A stretch of DNA of 64,000 bases. Origin: Lineus longissimus (taxonomy: Eukaryota; Nemertea; Pilidiophora; Heteronemertea; Lineidae). The stretch is from assembly GCF_910592395.1 (NCBI RefSeq), contig NC_088309.1, positions 13,334,599 through 13,398,598 on the forward strand. The letters are read 5' to 3'. Of this stretch, positions 46,932 to 55,687 are shown one piece after another. The notes beneath the pieces were generated by a model. The model made no database searches. It saw only the letters and a program-made list of their open reading frames with translations, and was not told the origin of the DNA. Numbering within the stretch: position 1 is the stretch's first letter; the number at the start of each line of letters is the position of its first letter. Both the position numbers and the translations under genes were made by a program.

Positions 46932-48880
46932 CTCCCCAGGGGGTGCCACAGGAGGTGCTTCCAAGTAGGAAGACTCCTGGGGTGATCTATCAGGAGCTCC
47001 AGCAAGGCTGGGAACCAGGCCTGATTTAGCCAGCAAGGTGCGATGAGAGTTATTCTCACCGGATGGCTGGTCAAGATCTTGTTCAGGACTGGTTGGATGA
47101 GAGGGAGGGGTGGAAACGCATATGCGTTCAGCCCGACCCAAGAGGCTGTAAGGCTGTCGACTTCCAGGGCCTCTTCGTCCGGAAGTGGAGAGTAATAGAT
47201 GGGAAGGCGATTGTTCAGCCTGGTGGCGAACAGATCTACCTTCGGAGATCGCCAAAGGCGACAAAGGTCGTCTACAATCTCCTGATGGAGTGTCCACTCT
47301 GTCTGAACTAGCTTGTTCTGACGGGACAGGGCGTCGGCAAGGATGTTGCGATTGCCCGGTATGTGTCTGGCACATATCGATACTCCAAGGTCGGCACAAA
47401 GATGGTAAAGCTCCCAAGTTAGCTGGCAAAGAATGCCGGACTTTGTGCCTCCCTGTCTCCTGACATATGCTACTACTGTAGAATTGTCGGAGAACAGGGT
47501 TACTCTCCGATTCTTCAGGCGAAGGGAAAGAGCCCTCACGGCAAGAAGGACAGCCTTCATTTCCAATATATTTATTGGAAGAATGGTCTCCTCCCTTGTC
47601 CATAGACCTCTTATGGACATGTCCCCGTTGTTCAGATGTGCTCCCCACCCTAGTAGGGAAGCATCTGTGAACAGGGACACTTCTGGGGGCGGTGGAGCAA
47701 GATCTACACCGCTTTGGAGACGAGTCTCCGATTCCCAGAAGTTCCAGACGTTCTTGAGTAGGTATTGAGGTATCAATACCAACTTGTCTAATGGGTCCCT
47801 GTGGGGTTTCCATAGAGACATTAGAAACATCTGGATGGGACGCATATATAGACGGCCAAGGGGGATTTGGTCTGCTGCCGAATTCAGAAGTCCCCAAAAG
47901 GCTCAAGCATCGCCTTGCGGGAGCTTGAGTCCTTCCTCTGAATTCTGCGACGAGATGAAGAATTTTCTTTATCCTGTCTAGGGGGGGCAGCATTTTCCCT
48001 ATGGCCGTAAGGAACCGAACTCCAACGTAAACGAAGTCTTGGGATGGTATGAATTCTGACTTTGTTTCGTTGATAATCCAACCTGCGGAAACTACTTTTT
48101 GCTTTAGAACCTGAAGTTGTTGCAGTAGTAGTTCCCGCGATTTGCAACGGAGTAGCCAATCGTCTAGGTAGTGATGGAGCTTGAACCCCATCACGTGAAA
48201 GGGAGCGACGAAGGCTGTGACTATCATCGTAAAAATTAGGGGTGCTGATGCCAGACCGAACGGCAGGGCCCTGAATTGATACGTCTTTCCTTCGTAATGG
48301 AATCGAAGGAAGTGTTGATAGTCTGGATGGATCGGTACATGTAAGTACGCATCCATTAAATCCATCGATACCGCCCAATCTTTGGGCTGTATCACCGTTG
48401 CTATAGACCTGGTGGTTTCCATCTTGAAATGAGGAACATTCAAGAAGGTGTTTAACCTGGAAAGGTCTATGATCAGCCTCCATGTCCCTGCTTTCTTGGG
48501 AACCAAGAAAACGTGGCTGTAAAAGCCGGTGGAGCATGGATCTTGAAGGACCTGGATAGCTTGCTTCTCCAGTAATGTCGCGACCTCTGCTTGGAGGGCA
48601 GAGGCCTTGACTGGGTCCTTCGGTGGCTGAACTGGGGTTGGATATATGGTAGTCGGGGGGGGGTACGGTTGAAATCTAGTTTCACTCCGTACCTCAACAT
48701 GTTTGGGACTGGGGACCCCTTTGGGCACCAATCATCCCAAATGTCTGCACATTTTTGCAGACGGCCCCCGACTACGGGAGTCGGCTCCTTTTTGCGTCCG
48801 GGAGGAGAAAGGAGGGGGGAGTCACCTCTTTCGGCCAGCACCCCTTGGGCGAAAGGAGTGCTTAGTCGGACCGGATCCAC
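46715..48880 (-). pseudogene. DIRS reverse transcriptase-RNase H, two homopolymer frameshifts
   Basis: The start region (48880 down to about 48665) has the DIRS-type lead-in (VGGRLQKCADIWDDW). The reverse transcriptase proper has VSMDLMDAY, ALPFGLASAP and HHYLDDWLL (YLDD at residues 188-191 of the frame from 48731). RNase H lies in another frame (47845-46715) with Asp61 (LFTDAS), Glu95, Asp120 (LFSDNS) and Asp171 (LADALS). The frame changes fall at the G9 run 48655-48663 and the C4 run 47892-47895 (plus-strand letters). Because of the second shift RT and recombinase share one open frame of 968 codons whose middle is a non-coding shadow. Confidence 0.88.
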
Positions 48881-51110
48881 CCTGGTTAGAGGAAGTATTT
48901 TTCCTCTTTCCAGTCCGGCGACCCTCCGCTTCCCGTCGGAAGGATCCAGCAGGAGCAGGCTGACTCGGCGGGGTAGGCCTAGGCAGGACCTGCCTGGCGT
49001 ACGGGATTGAACCCGATGCCTGCTTGGGCCTCTCTATCTTTCTAGCGTTAGGTAGAGAGGTCTTGGCCCTCTGTGTCGCAGTGGGGGCATATAATTTGTC
49101 CCAATCTTTCTGTGCTTGAGCCGCCTCTTGTACAGAATCTGCGAACAGGAAAGAACCGTCCATAGGAGCGGTTCTTAAGGCCCCTTCCAGCTGGAGGGAT
49201 CTGATGACATTGAGAGAGCCCAGTGCGGCGTCTCTACGGAGTAGGACGCTATTTGCTGCGGTCTTGGCGGACAGCGCAATAGCGTGCCTAATCGAATGTG
49301 ACAAGGATGTCACAAGCGATTTTGTGTCATCAGATAGTGACTCATTATCTTTTAGGGATCTGGCTAGGGCCAGGTTAGTGTGCTCTGCGTAGGAGAGCAC
49401 CGCTAACGTGTTTTTGGCCAGACCCTCTTGTGCTCTAAGGTCTCGGTAAGCCGAGGAGGAGGTCACCCTAGGCACGAGTTGGTCCAACTGTACATCGTCC
49501 TTTAATATGGAAGTCGATGCTGCAGCTGGACAGCCGGCCGAGCTGACTCGATAATAGTCAGCGCGGTACTGCCTAACGGGAGGAAGTTGTGCCGTGAACA
49601 ACTTCCCCGGTTTACACCAAGCTTCCGGTCCGACTGCCGGAAGGACAGGGATGGAAGTACGTTGGTGGGCGCCTTGTGAGTCTCTGATTGTACGCTCCAA
49701 AAGTTCAGAGACTGCTACCACCGACGGGGAGGGAGGAAGGAATTCAAGTGCCCGAGTGGAGCCTTGAGAAACCTGTGGATTGGGATCCACTTCCTGTCCC
49801 CAGAGTGAAAAGGTCGGTGTTGACAAGGCTGGCAGTTCCGGCGGGGTATGGCACAGATCCTGCGGGAGGTACGCTCTGATCAAGGATCTGAGTGTCCTCA
49901 TATCCGACAAGATACTGGCCTCCTCTGGTGACAGCTCCTCCTGATTGGGGGAGCGGTAGCCTGGCTGAGAACTCTCGTTCTCAGAAAATTCCTCTAAAAT
50001 AGAGGAGTCGGATGGTGGGTATCCGATGGGACCAGGCGCACCAGAGGAACCGGAACCCTGCTCCAGATGGCTGAGTCTATCAGAAAGACCTGCTACCATC
50101 TGGATGAGCTGGGACAGTTGCTGTCCCGACTCGGGTTCCGGACCCGACGTGCGGCTTCTCTCAACGACGGGCGGTTGAGTCGAGGGTGAGCGCATAAGCG
50201 AACCCTGGAAGCCGTATGTGCGGGCGAATGGGTCTTCCGGAAGCGGAAGATGCCCATATTCTGAACCAGAGTTCAGATGTCCTCTCTGCGTAGCTCGTTC
50301 CATGGGAACGACGCCTCTGCTACGAGGAGGGGGTGGCACTTCCGGTTGGTTCCACCCAAGAGGTTGGCCAACGTAGGAAGGTGCCTGCATTTCCGGTAGG
50401 ACGAAGTCCGAAACCGGAAATGCCCGTAACTCCTTCGCCGGTATGGAGCTACCGGAAGCCCTTTTAGAAGGAGGTACGGAGGGCGGAAACGCTGTTACCG
50501 AAGACGCATGGCGTTTCGGAGGTGGCGTTATAAGGTCCGGCCCTACTCTACTGTGTCCGTGAGGACTGGGGTTATTTCGCAGTAAAGACTGAGAAAAACC
50601 CCCAGTAGAGTCTTCGGTTACTGAAAAACGGGAACCCGCGTCAGTAACCGGAACTGCAATCGGCGGACCGGAAGCAGGGTGCTCCCGCGGGTACAAATGG
50701 CTTGTACTCGGGGGAGCGGACGACAGGGGAACCGGAAGGTTCCCTGAGGTCCGGGGTATATTAAACCCTTGGAGACTTATTGGATGTAAGTCTCCCTTGG
50801 GACCACAGACATTAATAATGTCAGATCCCGCATCCTTCGCAGCCGCGGCCGGAACCGGAACTCGGCTGACGGAAGGGGTGGTGGCGGGAGGTTTGCTAGA
50901 CCTCCGGGTTATATGCCCGGAAACGGAACCGGAAGAGGGTTTAGGCGTCTTCGCGGTCCGTTTCCCGCCACCAGACGCATTCCTTTGTGGTGAGACAAAG
51001 GATGCCGTCGGAGGGGTACGCCATATAAAAAATGGTACCAATGACAATAAAAACACTGGGAACCCCAAGTAGGCCAGAAAGGACGCAATAATTAATGGAA
51101 AGGAAAACAT
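48822..51110 (-). CDS. gag: DIRS gag-like protein
   Basis: A 762-codon frame precedes and overlaps the RT region, the position of gag in DIRS elements. It is Pro/Ser-rich and disordered for about 330 residues, then has a short helix (LSQLIQMVAGLSDRLSHLEQ) and a more structured C-terminal half. It ends in a basic tail (RRTGKRKN...RPRGAGRKR) likely to bind nucleic acid. There is no zinc knuckle. The first 30 residues are strongly hydrophobic, unusual for Gag, so the true start may be further in. Confidence 0.8.
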   Translation of the reverse strand: MFSFPLIIASFLAYLGFPVFLLSLVPFFIWRTPPTASFVSPQRNASGGGKRTAKTPKPSSGSVSGHITRRSSKPPATTPSVSRVPVPAAAAKDAGSDIINVCGPKGDLHPISLQGFNIPRTSGNLPVPLSSAPPSTSHLYPREHPASGPPIAVPVTDAGSRFSVTEDSTGGFSQSLLRNNPSPHGHSRVGPDLITPPPKRHASSVTAFPPSVPPSKRASGSSIPAKELRAFPVSDFVLPEMQAPSYVGQPLGWNQPEVPPPPRSRGVVPMERATQRGHLNSGSEYGHLPLPEDPFARTYGFQGSLMRSPSTQPPVVERSRTSGPEPESGQQLSQLIQMVAGLSDRLSHLEQGSGSSGAPGPIGYPPSDSSILEEFSENESSQPGYRSPNQEELSPEEASILSDMRTLRSLIRAYLPQDLCHTPPELPALSTPTFSLWGQEVDPNPQVSQGSTRALEFLPPSPSVVAVSELLERTIRDSQGAHQRTSIPVLPAVGPEAWCKPGKLFTAQLPPVRQYRADYYRVSSAGCPAAASTSILKDDVQLDQLVPRVTSSSAYRDLRAQEGLAKNTLAVLSYAEHTNLALARSLKDNESLSDDTKSLVTSLSHSIRHAIALSAKTAANSVLLRRDAALGSLNVIRSLQLEGALRTAPMDGSFLFADSVQEAAQAQKDWDKLYAPTATQRAKTSLPNARKIERPKQASGSIPYARQVLPRPTPPSQPAPAGSFRREAEGRRTGKRKNTSSNQGGSGPTKHSFRPRGAGRKR

Positions 51111-51402
51111 GCCTACTTGAAATAAACACTATTGCAATGGATCTGAGTCTTGTTCATTACAATAGAGCGGAGAATAGCCTACTTAACTCTACCCTACCAA
51201 GATCAAAATAATGGAGCCGGGTCGACTAAGCTAGCTAAGAAAATGTCTATAATTAAATAGACTGGACAATACTAATGCCAAGATTAGTTTGGCGGTCTAC
51301 TCCGTGAATGAACCCAAAAATCGTCTAGACTTGGCTGGTTGAATTTGGTTTTAAATCGAATTCACGGCAGCTTTGAAAAAACGATGTGCTTCGTAGAAGC
51401 AC

Positions 51403-51572
51403 AAGAGTAAAGACTGAATATGGCGGCATGAGATCGGCGCGATCTCGCGGGATCGGTCAGGGCGCCGCCTGGCGGCCGAGCTGTTAACTCAGTTCTCCCT
51501 TTAGAAAATTAAAGGGATACTCTTGTGTTTGAGCCCAAATGGAGTAACATGCAAAAGTGTTCCATAGGTAAG
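51403..51572. repeat. DIRS inverted terminal repeat (right on this strand)
   Basis: Inverted partner of 45081-45250, at the 5' side of the minus-strand element. About 290 bases of leader separate it from the gag start. Confidence 0.92.
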
Positions 51573-51829
51573 TTTGAATGACACAAAATGGCTGTCTTCC
51601 ATACTTGTAGTATGCAGATCTAGTGGCGCAGTACAACACTGCGCATCTGGGATACCCCGACGGATTGCCTCGAACCGCGAAATTCAAAACTGCTGGCAAT
51701 GTGCCAACTGACATTTTTGCACAATACCGCCACCTAGTGATATGAAACGAAATTAATCTATTTAATATCCAAACCTCTATATCAGACCGACCTCTAAAAC
51801 TTCATTTCAAACTTCAATCTGCTGGAATA

Positions 51830-52352
51830 AAGAAAATGGGCTTTTTTAACCTTGACCTACTTATACCTGAATAGTAGGTCACACTGACCTAAATCTGTGT
51901 CAACATGTAGAGATGCCCAATACGTGTCTAAATATCAAATTTAGAGAGTCTATGACCAATAGCAAAAAAACGTGCCATGATCAAAGATATTTTAGAGTTC
52001 GACCTCTGTGACCTTGAAATGAAGGTCAAATCAAAAACCCGTGTGATATGTGATGTACCTTTATTAGATACACCCACCATAAAATTTTCATCGCTCTAGC
52101 TTTAACCATAAGCTTCAAAATGACAAAAATAGGTTTTCAAAGAGCACCGCCTATATGGCAGACCAGCAGTCAAATTGCGCTGATTTTCATTGTGAAGGAA
52201 GGTCTTGCCTAGGGGTACCTACACACCAAGTATGAACTTTCTGGGTCAAGCGGTTAAGAAACGTGCCACGATTTTGTCAAAAGTTAACGACGGACGACGA
52301 CGGACGCCAGACGCCGCAGTATCGTATTAGCTCACCTGACAGGTGAGCTAAA
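51830..52352 (+). repeat. Family-1 element, 3' part (CTG/CAG subfamily)
   Basis: It contains the TGACC...AGGTCA block, the GACGGACGACGACGG simple repeat and the terminal hairpin GCTCACCTG-A-CAGGTGAGC near 52332-52350. No matching 5' end is seen before the DIRS element. The stretch 51591-51829 shows nothing recognisable. Confidence 0.7.
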
Positions 52353-52550
52353 AAGGCAAAAAACCAATTTCCATGATGGCCGCCTGGAGGTCAGAAAGTA
52401 CGTCATATCGCGAAAAAGAAAAATTTGTCTGGGCAAATTGCCCAAAGCTACCATCACACCAATTTTTAGACATCTAGCCCTAGCGGTGACAAAACGTGCC
52501 CCGCTAATGCATGACGACGAGGTATAAGCTCCCTAGAGGTGAGCTTAAAA
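52353..52550 (+). repeat. Second short family-1-related 3' end
   Basis: A GATGGCCGCCTGG motif, an AAACGTGCC motif, ATGACGACGA, and a closing hairpin around GCTCCCTAGAGGTGAGC. It looks like a 3' fragment of a related copy. Confidence 0.55.
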
Positions 52551-52820
52551 CTGGAGTTAGTGTGGAAAAAACTGTTGAATAAGGGAAAATGCATTGGAAC
52601 TGCAGAATTGAACTTTATTTTCATCTCAATGGAACTTTGTGAATATGTTGCTTTTGAACTTAATAAAGTTATTTAAAGAGTATATCTTCTTGATTCAACT
52701 TGGAAGACATATCCCAAACTTGTAGCAACGCCCATTCGGATCCTCACTCTATTTTTTCGATGATTTTGGATGGGCTGTTTGGAATTGATACCGGCAAGGG
52801 ATTAGATTGGGATATCTTTT

Positions 52821-53620
52821 AATGAAACGGCCGAGGTCCATGATGCCCACCGTATAGAAATTTGGTGGTTAGGAATTCATCCTGATTAACCCTTTGACTC
52901 CTGAGGCCAATGTAACACTATGTACCAAGATTTTTTAGCAGTTGGATGCAAAATAACGTAAAAAATAATTTTAAATATTGTAGCTCCTCATTATGTATCC
53001 TTGATTAATAAAACCATACATTTTTGTAAAGCTGATTACCTTGGCTATCAATTGGCGCTGTTTCTAAGTATCGATTTGGTAAGAGGTAATCAATAATCAA
53101 TATTTTTTAATTGATTTTGCTCTAATTAATTGATTTTTCTGATTTGAACAAATGTATTGAACTGTAATTGATGCAGTTACAACCTGTAAATTATCAACGT
53201 AACTTGATGGATAACCTTTGGCTTTTGTCTATTACTGATTGATCGAATGATACAACATAACATTAATTGATATGCTAATCAGTTCGTGTACTGTGATGCT
53301 GCACAAGCGCCAATCAAACTGCAGTGCCATATGCAAACTATGAATGAAACTAAATTTAGTCTTCTGCAGATCACCAGGGACACGAATACACCGTACAATA
53401 GTGCCTAACATGTACCGTGAGTTCTATATTAATGCATTAGTATAAGGACGATATATCGTCCCTACAAGGTATACGCGAGACAAAATATAGGAACAATATA
53501 TCATCCCCTCTTGGGAGGCAAGGGGTTATGAAACATGCTACATGTACAGGTAAATAGGTCGAACCAAAGAAGGTATGACATGCGATGTATTGTTGCTTGG
53601 AGTCCATATAAAATTATCAT
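52821..53620 (+). repeat. Family-1 5' fragment (GTA subfamily) split by a piggyBac-like MITE
   Basis: It starts GAAACGGCC and CCCACCGTATAG, and follows the copy at 3013 up to GATTAA. After the MITE it resumes with GAAACATGCTACATGTACA and stops where another family-1 copy starts at 53624. Confidence 0.7.
52890..53525. mobile_element. piggyBac-like MITE (636 bp)
   Basis: The ends are CCCTTTGACTCC and the inverse of CCCCTTGCCTCC. The flanks are TTAA (52886-52889) and TTAT (53526-53529, one change from TTAA). The related copy at 3013 has an uninterrupted GATTAAGAAAC here, confirming a TTAA target. There is no coding frame. A 16-bp palindrome GGACGATATATCGTCC lies at 53446-53461. Confidence 0.78.
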
Positions 53621-54102
53621 AAATGAGATGGCCAGGGCCATTGTGCTAACCTGTTGATATGAAAGGGAGAGTTTGAGGAAGAACTTGTCATTGTTGGGGG
53701 TTAATCATGCAATAGTTGTGGGATGGTGTGGTTTGTCTTGAAAAAGTGGAGTTGGTCATATTGTTTTTCGCGTGCACATGTTACTGACATTGGAATAAGT
53801 GAATCGTTATTTGTGGGAGAAGCTGAGAGATGTTTTCTGGCCAATTAAAACGGGTTTACATGTGTCTTAGCTATTCGGTGACTATTGAAAATAAACAGCG
53901 CATTTACATTTTGTAAAACCTACTGTCATTGGCCGAAATTTCAAATGAATGGGATGTACCTGTGGAATTGCATGTGATTACGCTATCTTGAAAGAGGTAT
54001 TTATCCTCTGCATGCGATTGGAGAGAAATGTTGAAAAATATGATACAAGGACAATTGAAGCAAGGAATGCACAGTATAGAATATGATGTACTGAGTAACT
54101 AG

Positions 54103-54924
54103 ACGCAAGGGCCCAAAGCGCCGCGTAGCGGCAAAAAAGCGAAGCTGGCGAAACATTTATAACAGGTCACCGTCACTTATTATTGGACTTATGGCGCATT
54201 TACGGGGTTGCAACTATTTTGCTTTATAGTGTCACCAGGAAAGAAAAGCATGCGACCTAATGCCGATCTATTTTTATAAAGTGATAATTGGAAGGTATAT
54301 AGTAGGAAATATCAATAAAATAATCATTCCATGTCGTCTTTTGAGGGCATTTTTGATTGTAAAAAATATATGTGTACGTCACCGGAGTCTCTGCAATGAT
54401 AATTTTATCACAACAGTCTCCCGCAAGTAGAAGTTCTTTACCTATTAGTTCTTCACTTATTAGTCTCAATGTCTAGCGCAAAGCCAGAAGTTTTCCATTA
54501 CGATTTCACTACGATGTTTGACCAGAAGGAGAAGTGCGCGAGATATGCTAATGAGCAGACTTCCCTCGCTTGAGTTTCGGAAGAATGTTCCATATCGCAC
54601 TAAGCTGACCACTGCTGACCATGACAGGCGTGCATTGGACTGGTACAGGTTGGAACTGAACATTGAATATGCTAGTGGTGACGCTTTCTGATGAGAAGTT
54701 GGTCGTGACTGATGCAGTATCCTTGGACTTGTCCACAGCATCGTTCAATCATTGCTCTCTGAGCTGGCTTGATTCTGTACTTACCCCCAAATGCCTGTTG
54801 ACTGTGCTTTAAAGAGAGACTGGCGCCATGCCTAGTCTCTCTTAAAGCACAGTCAACAGACACCAACCCCCTCAGACTCAGAAACCACAAACGCCCAACC
54901 CTTCCTGCTACCTTAATACTTCTG
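54103..54924. mobile_element. 822-bp insertion of unknown class
   Basis: The related copy reads AACTAGGTAGCAG with no gap at this point (32565-32585). The insert starts ACGCAAGGGCCC followed by CGCCGCGTAGCGGC, a terminus style close to family 2. It ends with CTTCTGG and has no clear duplication. It contains the long hairpin at 54795-54859. No gene is recognised. Confidence 0.6.
54795..54859. repeat. Long hairpin, 26-bp stem and 12-base loop
   Basis: The 27-base left arm (54795-54821) pairs with 54834-54859 with a single bulged A. The loop is GGCGCCATGCCT. The size resembles a microRNA precursor, but a short inverted duplication inside a transposon is equally possible. Confidence 0.8.
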
Positions 54925-55307
54925 GGTAGCAGTTTGTATTCATTTTTGAGACAATATGAGCACTCGTGACACGTTTACAAAAATTAAAGCAACTATTTCT
55001 AGTGGATGTTTACCCAATGAGTAGCGTCTGGGTCAATATAAGCTGTTAACATGAGTTTAAAAGTTAATAACACCAGCGATTACGAAACGAAACTTCCAAG
55101 AGGGCCACCTATATGGCAGACAAGCAGTCAAATTGCGCCATTTTTCATTTTGAAAGAAGGTCTTGCTTGCCTAGGGGTACCCACACACCAAGTATGATCT
55201 TTCTAGGTCAAGGGGTTAAGAAACTATTTTGTCAAAAGTTAACGACAGACAACAACAGACGACAGACAATGACATCGTTTATATAAGCTCACCTGTCAGG
55301 TGAGCTG

Positions 55308-55687
55308 AAAAGCAGTAGTGTTAGGAAGGCAAGCCGACAGAAACGTTTTTGAGCCTGGCAACTATGACTATGAATATAAATATGTGCAACATACCCGCAA
55401 TGACCTGTTTCCCTCTTCCTTTACCATCCTTTGCTCCCTCAATAATACCCGGAAGATCAAGCAACTAGAAAAATCAATTACAATGAGATGAAAATACTAT
55501 ATAAAATTGAATTGGATTGATCAAATGTGGTTGGGACTTGGGGATATTTCAGTTCATATAGCACTGGTTCTATATTTCAAGTTAGGCGGAGTTGAAGTAG
55601 TCCACCAGGGGCAGACTCATGCATTACATTACTGAGTTGGCCAGATAACTTGGAAATAGTGGCTGTACCCAGGACCTGAATCTTACC
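55308..55687. other. No gene seen
   Basis: Spacer between a family-1 and a family-2 element. No repeat or domain is recognised. Confidence 0.4.

Larger units (their letters stand above)
45035..51590 (-). mobile_element. DIRS-type tyrosine-recombinase retrotransposon, nearly complete
   Basis: The gene order on the minus strand is gag, RT/RNase H and tyrosine recombinase, as in DIRS. It has 170-bp inverted terminal repeats (45081-45250 and 51403-51572) rather than direct LTRs, and an internal complementary region (45299-45396) that mirrors both outer edges. The word AAAATG lies at both extremities (45035-45040 and 51585-51590) and once in the internal region. There is no integrase and no duplication, as expected for recombinase-mediated insertion. 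The two RT lesions are single-base changes in homopolymers, so the copy is young or intact. Confidence 0.93.
53624..55307 (+). repeat. Family-1 element (CTG/CAG subfamily), with an 822-bp insertion
   Basis: The 5' end is GAGATGGCCAGGGCC, GCTAACCTGTTG. The 3' end is the hairpin GCTCACCTG-T-CAGGTGAGC near 55288-55306, preceded by GACAGACAACAACAGACGACAGACA. Compared with the copy at 32090, an extra segment lies at 54103-54924. Confidence 0.75.

Noticed and set aside
46990-47845. Middle of the 968-codon frame as a new protein domain
   Set aside because: The overlapping frame holds the complete RNase H motif set, so this is a shadow.
47063-49010. Plus-strand frames of 60-140 codons opposite the DIRS genes
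   Set aside because: They are antisense shadows of the GC-rich DIRS coding strand with no motifs.
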